DNA of 64,000 nucleotides, taken from Allobranchiibius sp. CTAmp26. Lineage in GTDB: Bacteria; Actinomycetota; Actinomycetes; Actinomycetales; Dermatophilaceae. Made by a program: the position numbers and the translations under genes. The stretch's first letter is position 1; every line of letters starts with the position of its first letter. The notes under the pieces are model-generated. The model was given only the letters and a program-made list of their open reading frames with translations, was not told where the DNA came from and searched no databases. Where the stretch lies: positions 1 to 64,000 of the forward strand of contig NZ_JAGEKR010000004.1 of NCBI RefSeq assembly GCF_017565405.1, written 5' to 3'. This document shows, piece by piece, positions 1 to 8,472 of this stretch.

Positions 1-20
1 TGCCCCGGTGTGCATGTCCA
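1..20. repeat. Partial copy of a hairpin repeat at the left edge
   Basis: These 20 bases match the right arm plus flank of the hairpin at 1085..1120 at 18 of 20 positions (shared TGCCCC and GTGCATGTCCA). The left arm would lie outside the window. Together the two copies bracket the first gene. Confidence 0.4.
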
Positions 21-120
21 ATTCTTTGGCCCCGTCCACACCCCTTGATTGACGAGGGCCTTGTCCACAGCGAGGTGCTCGGACCGCTCGCGGAGGCGTC
101 CGTCGACGTGCGATGGGTCT

Positions 121-1083
121 ATGACCGCCACCGACGAGGGCCTCGCGTCGAGGCAGTCCGCCGCTGGTACGCCGAGTCGGCGCAGCCTGCGGGCGGCCGC
201 GTTCGCACGAGTCGCCGCTGATCACGCAGGGGTCGCTCATCGAGCGGTCCTGCTGCGCGAAGGAGTGACCCGCGCGGACCTGCGCACCGAGATCCGGGCC
301 GGCCGGTGGCGGCTCGTCGGACGTCATACGGTGCTGCTGGCCGGAGCCGAACTCGCAGACGAGTGCCGATGGTGGAGCGCGGTGTGGGAGAGCGGACCAG
401 GTGCCGTGCTCGACGGTGTCACCGCTCTCACCGCGGCCGGGCTGCGGAAGTTCGAGGAGGAGACGGTGCACGTCAGCGTCCCGTCGTCGAACCGGGTGCA
501 TCGGTCGCCCGGGGTCACCGTGCACCGACCGAACACCGTGGGACCGGTGATCTATTCATCGGTGCCGCGGGTCCGACCGGAACTCGCCTGCCTGCGCGCC
601 GCCGCCTGGGCACGCACGGATCGCACGGCTGCCCTGCTCGTGTCGATGAGCGTGCAGCAGCGGATCGTCGATCGCGGACGACTCATCGCGACCTGGGACG
701 GGATCACGTATTCGGCGAAGCGCAGCCTGCTCGATCAGGTGATCCGGGACGTCTGCGATGGCGCCGAATCTCTTGGCGAACTCGATTTCGGCGCGCTGTG
801 CGCGGCGTACGGTCTGCCTCGACCGAACCGGCAGATCCGGCGAGTGCGACCGAGTGGAGTGGCGTACGTCGATGCAGGCTGGGAGTCGGTCGGGCTCCTC
901 GTCGAGATCGACGGTGTGCACCATCTCGACGAGGACGCGGTCATGGACGACGCGCTGCGGCAGAACGACCTCGTGCTGGGCCGCGAGCGGGTGCTGCGCA
1001 TCCCGCTGATGGGGCTACGGACCGAGCCGGCGCGGTTCATGCGCCAGGTGGTCCGGGCCTACCGCCAGGCTCCGGCGATGTGA
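121..1083 (+). CDS. DUF559-like protein with AbiEi-type N-terminus
   Basis: A 320-residue protein of a type common in actinobacteria. The N-terminal third (about residues 15-75) resembles the winged-helix AbiEi-like antitoxin domain, and the C-terminal 80 residues resemble DUF559, a VSR/PD-(D/E)XK-like fold. Visible there are YVDAGW near residue 248 and VEIDGVHH near residue 260, then DALRQNDL, which supply the acidic residues and hydrophobic strands of that fold. No partner toxin lies next to it. The function is unknown; nuclease activity is only a fold-based guess. I chose ATG at 121 because the longer reading starts with TTG at 49 and adds a low-complexity Arg-rich stretch. It stands alone and converges on the next gene, with a hairpin between them. 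Confidence 0.7.
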   Translation: MTATDEGLASRQSAAGTPSRRSLRAAAFARVAADHAGVAHRAVLLREGVTRADLRTEIRAGRWRLVGRHTVLLAGAELADECRWWSAVWESGPGAVLDGVTALTAAGLRKFEEETVHVSVPSSNRVHRSPGVTVHRPNTVGPVIYSSVPRVRPELACLRAAAWARTDRTAALLVSMSVQQRIVDRGRLIATWDGITYSAKRSLLDQVIRDVCDGAESLGELDFGALCAAYGLPRPNRQIRRVRPSGVAYVDAGWESVGLLVEIDGVHHLDEDAVMDDALRQNDLVLGRERVLRIPLMGLRTEPARFMRQVVRAYRQAPAM

Positions 1084-1084
1084 C

Positions 1085-1120
1085 CATGCACGGCGGGGCA
1101 TATCTGCCCCGCCGTGCATG
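1085..1120. terminator. Perfect 16-bp hairpin between convergent genes
   Basis: CATGCACGGCGGGGCA and its exact complement flank a 4-base TATC loop. It begins one base after the stop of the upstream plus-strand gene and ends 17 bases before the minus-strand stop, so it can serve both. No T-run follows on either side, which is usual in high-GC actinobacteria. It shares its right arm with the sequence at 1..20. Confidence 0.7.
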
Positions 1121-1137
1121 TCCAAAACGAGGGAGGA

Positions 1138-1572
1138 TCAGGCGGGCTCGACGATGAAGACGGGGATCTCCCGGTCGGTCTTGGTCTGGTATTCGGCGTA
1201 CGGCGGGTAGGCGGCGACCGCGCGCTCCCACCACTCGGCTCGCTCCGCACCCTCGATGCGACGCGCGACGCCGTCGTGGTGCGCGGTGCCGTCGAAGACC
1301 TCGACCTGCGGGTTGGCCACGAAGTTGTAGTACCAGGCGGGGTGCTTCGGCGCGCCGCCGTATGACGCCACCGCGGCGTACGCACCGTCGTGCTCGACCC
1401 GCATCAGCGGCACTCGGCGCAGCTTGCCGGTCTTGGCGCTGCGCACCGTGTAGACGACGACCGCCATGCCCTGCACCCCGACGACCTCGGTGGTGCCGGC
1501 GTCGTCGATCTTGGCCAGCTGATCCCTGACCCACTCGGTCTTCTCTTCGGCGTACTCACCCGTGAGGGGCAT
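1138..1572 (-). CDS. Nitroreductase/deazaflavin-dependent (F420) oxidoreductase, DDN family
   Basis: A 144-residue protein matching the actinobacterial DDN-like split-barrel family (nitroreductase family deazaflavin-dependent oxidoreductase). Visible family signatures are the central GKLRRVPLMRVEHDG segment, YAAVASYGGAPKHPAWYYNF, and the C-terminal EYQTKTDREIPVF. Members bind cofactor F420 and reduce varied, often unknown, substrates such as quinones. Length is normal. The start at 1572 has a GAGGAG ribosome binding site seven bases upstream. The gene is monocistronic as far as visible, 55 bases downstream of the YbaK-like operon on the same strand. Substrate cannot be inferred. Confidence 0.88.
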   Translation of the reverse strand: MPLTGEYAEEKTEWVRDQLAKIDDAGTTEVVGVQGMAVVVYTVRSAKTGKLRRVPLMRVEHDGAYAAVASYGGAPKHPAWYYNFVANPQVEVFDGTAHHDGVARRIEGAERAEWWERAVAAYPPYAEYQTKTDREIPVFIVEPA

Positions 1573-1627
1573 GCGTTTCTCCTCGTTCGTGGACGTGTAT
1601 GACCTTCAACAGCGGAAGGGTCGGGCA

Positions 1628-2170
1628 TCATTCCGCGATGCGTGCGAGCCCTTCGACGATCTGAGCGCCCGGCAGCGCCGCGAGGACGGCGCCGGGCAGC
1701 TCCAGTTTGCCGCGACGTAGGCCCGATCCGATCATCACCGGGTCGGTGTGCGCAACGGCCGCGTCGACGTAGATCGGCCACTCCGGCGGCAGGCCCAGCG
1801 GGGTGATGCCGCCGTACTCCATCCCGGTGCGTTCGACCGCGGCGTCCTGGGACATGAACGACAGCTTGCGCACGTCGAGGGTGCGGCGCACGACGCCGTT
1901 GACGTCGGCGCGGGTGTGCGCCAGGACCACGAGCGCGGCGATCCGCTCCATGCCATCCCGCTTGCCGGCGACGATGACGCAGTTGGCGCACTGCTCCAAC
2001 GGGTACCCGGACGTCGCGACTAGCGTTGCGGTGTCGGCGATGTCGGGGTCGATCGAGCACGCGCGGACGGCGTCACGGTCGGCGAGGTCGACCAGGGCCA
2101 GCCGTGTGGGGTCGGCCATCAGCTCCGGGTGGTCGGTGGCCGGTTCCCAGATCAGGAATTCGCTCGTCAT
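1628..2170 (-). CDS. YbaK/EbsC-type aminoacyl-tRNA deacylase
   Basis: A 180-residue member of the YbaK/ProX editing family, which hydrolyses mischarged tRNAs (often Cys-tRNAPro or Ala-tRNAPro). Visible are QCANCVIVAGKRDG, RKLSFMSQDAAVERTGME and GGITPLGLP, which form the family's substrate pocket. Its ATG at 2170 overlaps the stop of the DUF3037 gene by four bases (ATGA), so it is the third gene of an operon with the HipA-like kinase. The longer reading from 2281 runs through the preceding gene and is not needed. Substrate specificity is not visible. Confidence 0.88.
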   Translation of the reverse strand: MTSEFLIWEPATDHPELMADPTRLALVDLADRDAVRACSIDPDIADTATLVATSGYPLEQCANCVIVAGKRDGMERIAALVVLAHTRADVNGVVRRTLDVRKLSFMSQDAAVERTGMEYGGITPLGLPPEWPIYVDAAVAHTDPVMIGSGLRRGKLELPGAVLAALPGAQIVEGLARIAE

Positions 2171-2553
2171 ACCTCCACCAATACCGCAAGCAGCCGGGCC
2201 AGCTCGGCTGCGGGGTCGGTCGTGAGGCCACCGTGGCCGGGGCCGGGGCGCAGCACCGTGGAGCGCGGAGCCGCCAGCCAACCGAAGCGAGGCCCGAGCC
2301 CGGCGAGGTCAGGGCGCCCCTCGACGGCGCCGTCGCGGCAGGTGGCCTCGACTGTCGCCAGGGCAGCGCGCACCTCCGCCGGGTCGAGGGTCGGCGAGAA
2401 CGCCCGCAGGCGCGCGTCGTCCACCGACCAGGCGACGTGCAGGAACGCAGCCTGCTGGCAGTAGAGGACGACGCCGACGTTGAGGAACTCCTCGCGCACC
2501 GCCGACGGGACGCAGCGCAGCACGACGTACTGGTAGCCGAGCAGTGCACTCAC
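2167..2553 (-). CDS. DUF3037 family protein
   Basis: A 128-residue protein matching DUF3037: GYQYVVLRCVPSAVREEFLNVGVVLYC at the N-terminus is the hallmark. The start is GTG at 2553, which overlaps the stop of the HipA-like gene (GTGA); the end overlaps the YbaK-like start (ATGA). DUF3037 genes are often found beside single-domain HipA-like kinases, so the two probably act together, but the activity of DUF3037 is unknown. The longer reading upstream lies inside the kinase gene and is a shadow. Confidence 0.85.
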   Translation of the reverse strand: MSALLGYQYVVLRCVPSAVREEFLNVGVVLYCQQAAFLHVAWSVDDARLRAFSPTLDPAEVRAALATVEATCRDGAVEGRPDLAGLGPRFGWLAAPRSTVLRPGPGHGGLTTDPAAELARLLAVLVEV

Positions 2554-3317
2554 GACGGATCCTGCGGCAGCCACGGCCCGGGCGACGCGAGACGAGCGAG
2601 CAGGTGCTCGACGTACGCCGATCGCACCGCTGCGGGATCGAGCAACCCGGGCGCGGGTTCGAGCCACTCGTCGGGCACGAGGTCGAGGACGGCGTGCAGC
2701 GCCGGGGCGGTGACGTGCGCGGCCAGGCGCTCGTGCGTCTGCGCCAGGTCGCGCGCGACCGGCCGCAGCACGTGCGTCGAGGCGTCGAAGGGCTGCGCCG
2801 CGAAGCGCGCCGCATCAGCGCCGCGGGAGGGCCAGGAATGGTGGAAGTAGAGCGCCGCGCCGTGGTCGATGCACCAGGTGTTGCGGTGCCACCGCAGCAG
2901 ATTGGGGTTGTGCGGCGTGCGATCGATGTTCGCGGTGTACGCGTCCAGCCACAGGATCGCAGCGGCTTCGTCGGCCGACGGCGGGTATGCCGGGTCGTAG
3001 TTGAACGCTCCGGGCAGCAGATCGACGCCCAGGTTGAGGCCCACGCTCGCGGTGAGCAGGTCCTGCACCTCCTCGTCCGCCTCGTACCGGGCGATCTGGG
3101 CGGGGAGCTCGACGGCCTTCAGCATGGGGACCCGGATCCCGAGGGTGCGGCCCAACTCACCGACGACGACCTCGGCGACCAGCGCCTTCACGCCCTGTCC
3201 GGCACCGCGGAACTTCAGCACCCAGGTGCCCTCGTCGTCGGCCTCGACGACGCCCGGCAGTGACCCGCCCTCCCGCAGCGGGACGACGTACCGGATGGCA
3301 CGGGCGGTGGGGAGCAC
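2550..3317 (-). CDS. HipA-family kinase, single-domain
   Basis: A 255-residue protein with the HipA C-terminal kinase fold. Candidate ATP lysine is K35 in TWVLKF; the catalytic segment is TANIDRTPHNPN (D132, R133, N137, N139), followed by WCIDHGAAL (D151) as the metal-binding position. E. coli HipA phosphorylates glutamyl-tRNA synthetase, but this short form lacks the HipA N-terminal domain and no HipB-type regulator is adjacent. Instead it heads an operon with DUF3037 and a tRNA-deacylase-like gene. The GTG start at 3317 follows a TAGCCT box by six bases with no ribosome binding site, suggesting leaderless translation. Target unknown. Confidence 0.82.
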   Translation of the reverse strand: MLPTARAIRYVVPLREGGSLPGVVEADDEGTWVLKFRGAGQGVKALVAEVVVGELGRTLGIRVPMLKAVELPAQIARYEADEEVQDLLTASVGLNLGVDLLPGAFNYDPAYPPSADEAAAILWLDAYTANIDRTPHNPNLLRWHRNTWCIDHGAALYFHHSWPSRGADAARFAAQPFDASTHVLRPVARDLAQTHERLAAHVTAPALHAVLDLVPDEWLEPAPGLLDPAAVRSAYVEHLLARLASPGPWLPQDPS

Positions 3318-3432
3318 GAGGCGAGGCTATCGAGTCCCGCGGTTGTCAGCGGATTCCTGGTGTCGGCATCACGAGGACGCTGACAATCGACCGCGCGACC
3401 GTCACCCACCCGCGCCGCCTAGGATCGAGCGC

Positions 3433-3993
3433 ATGCCAGAGGTGGAGGACCAGCGCGAATTCGCCCGCGTGCCGGACGGTTTCGAGCGGCTCTGGACGCC
3501 CCACCGGATGGCCTACATCCGAGAGGACAAGCCGGCGGACGACGACGACGCCGGCTGCCCGTTCTGCTCAGCCCCCGGCAAGAGCGACGCCGACGGGCTG
3601 ATCGTGCACCGCGGCCGCACCTGCTACGTCGTGATGAACCTCTTCCCGTACAACCCCGGGCACCTGCTCGTATGCCCCTACCGGCACGTGCCGCTCTACG
3701 TCGACCTCACCGCCGAGGAGACCCTGGAGTTCGGGGAGCTGACCAAGGCCGCGATCCGGACGATCACGCAGGTCTCGCAGCCGCACGGCTTCAACATCGG
3801 GATGAACCAGGGCGCGGTCGCCGGTGCCGGCGTGGCCGCGCACCTGCACCAGCACGTCGTACCCAGGTGGGGCGGTGATGCGAACTTCCTGCCGATCATC
3901 GGGCAGACGAAGGCCCTTCCGGAGTTGCTGGAGGACACCCGCAGTCGGCTCGCCGCCGCGTGGGGGCAGGAGCAGGGCGCCGACCCCCGGTAG
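3433..3993 (+). CDS. HIT-family nucleotide hydrolase/phosphorylase
   Basis: A 186-residue HIT protein, probably a dinucleoside polyphosphate (AP4A) phosphorylase or hydrolase like Mycobacterium Rv2613c, which sits in the same position before pgsA. The catalytic HXHXH is HLHQH at residues 137-141, and the N-terminus has CPFC, a possible half zinc site. NPGHLLVCPYRHVPLYVDL is the conserved HIT core. The ATG at 3433 lies seven bases after TAGGAT, consistent with a leaderless start; the longer upstream reading overlaps the divergent kinase gene. It is the first gene of the phosphatidylinositol mannoside cluster, 13 bases from pgsA. Confidence 0.92.
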   Translation: MPEVEDQREFARVPDGFERLWTPHRMAYIREDKPADDDDAGCPFCSAPGKSDADGLIVHRGRTCYVVMNLFPYNPGHLLVCPYRHVPLYVDLTAEETLEFGELTKAAIRTITQVSQPHGFNIGMNQGAVAGAGVAAHLHQHVVPRWGGDANFLPIIGQTKALPELLEDTRSRLAAAWGQEQGADPR

Positions 3994-4006
3994 TCTCGGC
4001 GCCACC

Positions 4007-4702
4007 ATGCTCAACCGATTCGCGCGCGCCTTCTTCACCAAACTCCTCACTCCCACCGCACGCTTCTTCATCAAGTGCGGCATCAGCCCGGACGTCATCA
4101 CCATCGTCGGCACGCTCGGCGTCATGGTCGGTGCGCTCGTCTTCTACCCGATCGGGCAGTTCTTCTGGGGCACGCTGTTCATCACGGCGTTCGTGTTCTC
4201 GGATCTGATCGACGGCAACATGGCCCGCCAGCTCGGCCGGTCGAGCAACTGGGGCGCCTACCTCGACTCCACGCTCGACCGCTTCGGCGACGCCGCGATC
4301 TTTGGCGGACTGGTGCTCTACTACGCCGATCGCGGAGACAACATCCTCATCGCGACGCTGGCACTGGCCTGTCTGATCCTCGGCAGTGTCGTGTCCTATT
4401 CCAAGGCCCGCGCCGAGGGACTCGGGATGACCGCGAACGTCGGCATCGCCGAACGCGCCGACCGGCTGGTCGCAATCCTGGTGGTCACCGGCCTGGTCGG
4501 CATCGGCAACCTGATCAAGGACGGCAACGCCGTCGGAAACTGGGTCGAGGGCATCACACTCGCGGTGCTCGCCGTGCTCAGCTTCGTCACGGTGCTGCAG
4601 CGGATGCTGACGGTGCGCACCCAGGCGCTCTCCGCCGAGGGCACGCGCGACGCGGCCGCCGCCCGCGCCACCGGGGAGAGCAGCACCCCGGGCGTGGAGT
4701 GA
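4007..4702 (+). CDS. pgsA: Phosphatidylinositol phosphate synthase (CDP-alcohol phosphatidyltransferase)
   Basis: A 231-residue integral membrane enzyme that in actinobacteria joins CDP-diacylglycerol with inositol phosphate, the first step to phosphatidylinositol. The complete CDP-alcohol motif D-x2-DG-x2-AR-x8-G-x3-D-x3-D is present (D66, D69, G70, A73, R74, G83, D87, D91). About six membrane segments follow the short N-terminus. A TAGTCT box lies 10 bases before ATG 4007. The last codons overlap the next start by GTGA, and the neighbours (acyltransferase, pimA) confirm the pathway. Confidence 0.95.
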   Translation: MLNRFARAFFTKLLTPTARFFIKCGISPDVITIVGTLGVMVGALVFYPIGQFFWGTLFITAFVFSDLIDGNMARQLGRSSNWGAYLDSTLDRFGDAAIFGGLVLYYADRGDNILIATLALACLILGSVVSYSKARAEGLGMTANVGIAERADRLVAILVVTGLVGIGNLIKDGNAVGNWVEGITLAVLAVLSFVTVLQRMLTVRTQALSAEGTRDAAAARATGESSTPGVE

Positions 4703-5625
4703 ACCTCGCCGACCAGCTCACCCTGGCGGGGTTCCGCACCGGGTGGGCGCTCGTACGACGGCTGCCCGAGCGGGCGGCGTACGCCATGTTCGAGCGCATC
4801 GCCGACCGTCTCACCGCCCGTGGCGGCAAGGACGTGCAGCGGATGCGCGCCAACTACGCCCGGGTCCGCCCCGAGCTGGACGACGTCCAGCTCGACGAGC
4901 TCGTGCGGCAGGGCATGCGGTCCTACCTGCGCTACTGGTGCGACGCGTTCCGCCTCGAGCAGGTCGCCGGCAGCGACGACATCGACCAGATGCTGCGGCT
5001 GGCGGGAAACGGCCCGGAGGCCAAGGAGCTCCTCGACGGCGGCGACGCGGTGATCCTCTTCCTCGGCCATCTGGGCAACTGGGACATGTGCGGGGCCTGG
5101 GCCACCCGCAACTTCGCCCGGGTCACCACTGTTGCCGAGCGCCTCAAGCCGGAGGCGCTCTTCCAGCAGTTCGTGGACTACCGCGCCAGCCTCGGCATCC
5201 GGATCCTGCCGCTGACCGGCGGTGCCGAGCCCTACCCGGAGCTGGTCGCCGCCGTACGCGCGGGCGGGTTCGTGCCGCTGCTGTCCGACCGCGACCTCAC
5301 CTCGCGTGGCGTGCAGGTGCAGTTGTGCGGGCATCCCGCGCGCATGGCGGCCGGGCCCGCACGGCTGGCCTTGGAGACCGGTGCCGCGCTCTACCCGTTG
5401 AGCGTGACCTACGAGAAGCTGCCCGGCCGCGCCATCCAGCGCGTGGTCGCCGACTTCGGACCCCGCGTGATCGTCCCCGCCGAGGGCACCGATCGCGAGA
5501 AGATCGCCGCCATGACCCAGCAGTGCGCGGACGCCTTGGGCGACACGATCCGCACCCACACGCAGGACTGGCACATGATGCAGCGGGTCTTCGTGGAGGA
5601 CCTGGGCACGGCGGCGTCGTCGTGA
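4699..5625 (+). CDS. Phosphatidylinositol mannoside acyltransferase (PatA-like)
   Basis: A 308-residue LpxL/HtrB-type lysophospholipid acyltransferase. The catalytic HX4D is H124-LGNW-D129. In mycobacteria the orthologue in this position (PatA, Rv2611c) transfers a palmitoyl group to the mannose of PIM1/PIM2 at the inner face of the membrane. The start is GTG 4699 overlapping the pgsA stop (GTGA); the end overlaps pimA in the same way, so the three are translationally coupled. Length is normal. Confidence 0.93.
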   Translation: MNLADQLTLAGFRTGWALVRRLPERAAYAMFERIADRLTARGGKDVQRMRANYARVRPELDDVQLDELVRQGMRSYLRYWCDAFRLEQVAGSDDIDQMLRLAGNGPEAKELLDGGDAVILFLGHLGNWDMCGAWATRNFARVTTVAERLKPEALFQQFVDYRASLGIRILPLTGGAEPYPELVAAVRAGGFVPLLSDRDLTSRGVQVQLCGHPARMAAGPARLALETGAALYPLSVTYEKLPGRAIQRVVADFGPRVIVPAEGTDREKIAAMTQQCADALGDTIRTHTQDWHMMQRVFVEDLGTAASS

Positions 5626-6785
5626 GGATCGGGATGGTCAGCCCCTACTCCTTCGACGTGCCCGGGGGAGTGCAGCTGCACATCCGCGACCTGGCGGAGT
5701 TCTACCTGGCCCAGGGGCACGGGGTGAGCGTGCTGGCGCCGGCCGACGAGGACACCCCGCTGCCGGCGTACGTCACCGGGGCCGGGCGCGCGGTGCCGGT
5801 GCCCTACAACGGGTCGGTCGCCCGCCTGCTCTTCGGCCCGGTGACCGCCTCCCGGGTCGCGAAGTGGGTCGAGCGGGGGGAGTTCGACGTGATCCACGTG
5901 CACGAACCGGTCAGCCCCAGTCTCTCGATGCTGACGATGTGGGCGGCCGAGCAACCCCTCGTGGCGACGTTCCACACCGCCACCATGCGTTCGCGCGTCA
6001 TGCATGCCGCCCAACCGATCCTCCAGCCCGGGCTGGAGAAGGTGGTCGGCCGGATCGCGGTGTCGCAGGAGGCCCGCGACACCGTGCGCCGCCACCTGGG
6101 CGGTGATGCGGTCGTCATCCCGAACGGCGTGTACGTCGAGCCGTTCGCCGCCGCGGCACGTGCACCCTGGTGGCAGGGCACGCCGGAGCGCCCGACGCTG
6201 GCCTTCCTCGGCCGGATCAACGAACCCCGCAAGGGCCTGCCGGTACTGCTCGACGCGATGCCGCGGCTGCTGGACGCGCGCCCGGGGCTGCGGCTGCTGA
6301 TCGCCGGGCCGGGCGATGCCCGCGAGGCGCTGCACGGCGTACCGGACCGGGTCGCCACCGCCGTCGAGATGCTCGGTGCCGTCACCGACCAGGAGAAGGC
6401 GAGCCTGCTCGCCTCGGCCGACGCCTACGTCGCGCCGAACACCGGCGGCGAGAGCTTCGGGATCATCCTGATCGAGGCGATGAGTGCCGGCGCCCCCGTC
6501 CTCGCCAGCGACCTCGAGGCGTTCCGCGCGGTGCTCCGCGACGGGGCCGACGGCCGGCTCTTCCGGTCCGCGGACCCCGAAGACCTGGCACGACAGGCGC
6601 TCTCGCTGCTCGCCGACACCGACGCGCGCCACGCCTACCGCACCGCGGGGATGGCGCGCGCGCAGGAGTTCGACTGGTCGCGGGTGGCGTCTCAGGTGAT
6701 GAACGTCTACGAGACCGTCGTGTCGGCCGGGGTCCCGGTCAGTGCCCCGCGACGCCTGGTCGCCCGCCGTCGAGGAGTGCGTTGA
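5622..6785 (+). CDS. pimA: Phosphatidylinositol alpha-mannosyltransferase
   Basis: A 387-residue GT4 (GT-B fold) enzyme transferring mannose from GDP-mannose to phosphatidylinositol. The N-terminal VPGGVQLHIRDLAEF loop binds the acceptor lipid, VIHVHEP and GRINEPRKGL are conserved, and the E-x7-E donor motif is GESFGIILIEAM near residues 277-285. GTG 5622 overlaps the acyltransferase stop, and the stop overlaps the next ATG by one base (TGATG). Order HIT-pgsA-acyltransferase-pimA is the conserved actinobacterial order. Confidence 0.95.
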   Translation: MRIGMVSPYSFDVPGGVQLHIRDLAEFYLAQGHGVSVLAPADEDTPLPAYVTGAGRAVPVPYNGSVARLLFGPVTASRVAKWVERGEFDVIHVHEPVSPSLSMLTMWAAEQPLVATFHTATMRSRVMHAAQPILQPGLEKVVGRIAVSQEARDTVRRHLGGDAVVIPNGVYVEPFAAAARAPWWQGTPERPTLAFLGRINEPRKGLPVLLDAMPRLLDARPGLRLLIAGPGDAREALHGVPDRVATAVEMLGAVTDQEKASLLASADAYVAPNTGGESFGIILIEAMSAGAPVLASDLEAFRAVLRDGADGRLFRSADPEDLARQALSLLADTDARHAYRTAGMARAQEFDWSRVASQVMNVYETVVSAGVPVSAPRRLVARRRGVR

Positions 6786-7345
6786 TGTATCCGTGGGGCT
6801 GGGTCGCGTTCGCGGTCGCCGTGCTCGCGCTGGTCTCGTGGTACCTGTCCTACAGCGCGGCACGATTGGACCGGCTGCACGGCCGGGTGGAGGGGTCGCT
6901 CTCGGCCTTGGACGCCCAGCTCGTACGCCGCGCCGAGACCAGCATGGAGCTGGCCAACTCCGGTCTGCTCGACCCGGCGAGCTCGATGCTGCTGGCGGAC
7001 GCCGCGGGCTCGTCGCTCGACGCGTCGGACGCGACCGAGGTGCGCTCGGAGGTGCAGGAGCACGGAGTCGACCACGAGCGTGCCGCCATCGAGTCGGATC
7101 TCACGACGACGCTGCTCGCCGTACTGACACCCGAAACCGTTGCGCAAGAGGGTGTTGCGGAGTACGCGCATCTGGTGCAGCAGGCCGGTGCCCGGGTTAA
7201 GCTCGCCCGCCGCTTCCACGACGACGCCGTGCGCGACGTGCGCCGGGTACGCGGCAAGCCCGTCGTGCGACTCTTCCGGCTCGCCGGGCGCACCCACCTG
7301 CCGCAGATGGTCCAGTTCGACGACCGCATCCCACAGGCCGACTGA
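6785..7345 (+). CDS. Small membrane-anchored protein of the PIM cluster, LemA-like topology
   Basis: A 186-residue protein with one N-terminal membrane segment (about residues 4-24, WGWVAFAVAVLALVSWYLS), then a soluble helical domain rich in Arg, Glu and Leu. Such proteins follow pimA in many actinobacteria and are sometimes labelled LemA-like from the N-terminal anchor followed by helices; no enzyme motif is visible. RRFHDDAVRDVRRVRGKPVVRLFRLAG near residue 140-165 is the most conserved-looking segment. It is coupled to pimA by a one-base overlap and is the last gene of the operon. Function unknown. Confidence 0.75.
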   Translation: MYPWGWVAFAVAVLALVSWYLSYSAARLDRLHGRVEGSLSALDAQLVRRAETSMELANSGLLDPASSMLLADAAGSSLDASDATEVRSEVQEHGVDHERAAIESDLTTTLLAVLTPETVAQEGVAEYAHLVQQAGARVKLARRFHDDAVRDVRRVRGKPVVRLFRLAGRTHLPQMVQFDDRIPQAD

Positions 7346-7357
7346 GCCCACGCGCAT

Positions 7358-7399
7358 CGGGAGTACGCGCGTGCTCGATGGAGCGCGCAGATACTCCCG
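7358..7399 (+). terminator. Hairpin after the PIM operon
   Basis: CGGGAGTA at 7358..7365 pairs with TACTCCCG at 7392..7399, and GCGCGTGCTC pairs with GAGCGCGC inside with one bulge around a GATG loop. It sits 13 bases after the operon's last stop. No T-run is present, so this is a probable rather than certain terminator. Confidence 0.55.
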
Positions 7400-7489
7400 T
7401 TGTGTGCAGCCACCGTGCTGACCGCAACCTGTCGTGACCGATAGAGGCCAACAACGCCGGCGTGGCACTTTGCGGCCGTGCGGCGCTTG

Positions 7490-7529
7490 TACGCTGGTCG
7501 GAGACCGTTCGTCGTACCCGTTCAAGGAG
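7490..7529 (+). promoter_or_regulatory. pdxS promoter -10 and ribosome binding site
   Basis: TACGCT at 7490..7495 is a good actinobacterial -10. AAGGAG at 7524..7529 lies six bases before ATG 7536 and fixes the pdxS start. A convincing -35 is not seen. Confidence 0.55.
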
Positions 7530-7535
7530 CCCGCC

Positions 7536-8456
7536 ATGACCTCGCAGACCACCGACGCCCAGCCCCAGGGTGGCGGCCGCACCGGCACCGCCCACGTCAA
7601 GCGCGGGATGGCCGAGATGCTCAAGGGCGGCGTGATCATGGACGTGGTCACCGCCGAGCAGGCGAAGATCGCCGAGGACGCCGGTGCCGTCGCGGTGATG
7701 GCGCTGGAGCGGGTGCCCGCCGACATCCGCGCGCAGGGCGGGGTGTCCCGTGCGTCCGACCCGGACATGATCGACAGCATCATCGAGACCGTGTCGATCC
7801 CGGTGATGGCCAAGGCGCGGATCGGCCACTTCGTCGAGGCGCAGGTGTTGCAGAGCCTCGGCGTGGACTACATCGACGAGTCCGAGGTGCTGACCCCGGC
7901 CGACTACGCGAACCACATCGACAAGTGGGAGTTCACCGCGCCGTTCGTCTGCGGTGCGACCAACCTGGGCGAGGCACTGCGCCGCATCACCGAGGGCGCG
8001 GCGATGATCCGCTCCAAGGGTGAGGCCGGCACCGGTGACGTCTCCAACGCCACCACGCACATGCGCACCATCCGCGCCGAGATCCGCCGCCTGACCACGT
8101 TGGCCGACGACGAGCTCTACGTCGCCGCGAAGGAGCTGCAGGCGCCGTACGAGCTGGTCAAGGAGGTCGCGGGCCTCGGCAAGCTGCCCGTCGTCCTCTT
8201 CACCGCCGGTGGCATCGCGACCCCCGCGGACGCCGCCATGATGATGCAGCTGGGCGCCGAGGGTGTCTTCGTCGGCTCGGGCATCTTCAAGTCGGGCAAC
8301 CCGGTCCAGCGCGCGGAGGCCATCGTGAAGGCCACCACCTTCTACGACGACCCCGACATGATCGCCAAGGTCTCCCGCGGTCTCGGCGAGGCCATGGTCG
8401 GCATCAACGTCGACGAGATCCCCGAGCCGCACCGGCTGGCCGAACGCGGCTGGTAA
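7536..8456 (+). CDS. pdxS: Pyridoxal 5'-phosphate synthase subunit PdxS
   Basis: A 306-residue TIM-barrel subunit that makes pyridoxal phosphate from ribose 5-phosphate, glyceraldehyde 3-phosphate and ammonia. The two active-site lysines are visible as K93 (in VMAKARIGH) and K161 (in [11 protein letters not shown]). The ammonia-supplying glutaminase PdxT, which usually lies close by, is not in this window: the gene ends at a palindromic element and a convergent nucleotidyltransferase. Start set by AAGGAG six bases upstream. PLP-dependent enzymes in the window (aminotransferase, MocR regulator) would use its product, though there is no genetic link. Confidence 0.97.
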   Translation: MTSQTTDAQPQGGGRTGTAHVKRGMAEMLKGGVIMDVVTAEQAKIAEDAGAVAVMALERVPADIRAQGGVSRASDPDMIDSIIETVSIPVMAKARIGHFVEAQVLQSLGVDYIDESEVLTPADYANHIDKWEFTAPFVCGATNLGEALRRITEGAAMIRSKGEAGTGDVSNATTHMRTIRAEIRRLTTLADDELYVAAKELQAPYELVKEVAGLGKLPVVLFTAGGIATPADAAMMMQLGAEGVFVGSGIFKSGNPVQRAEAIVKATTFYDDPDMIAKVSRGLGEAMVGINVDEIPEPHRLAERGW

Positions 8457-8472
8457 CCGCTCACATCCCCAC

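Noticed and set aside
7400-7535. Riboswitch or other structured leader before pdxS
   Set aside because: The leader after the -10 is about 35 bases and has no conserved aptamer-like elements; a normal ribosome binding site explains it.
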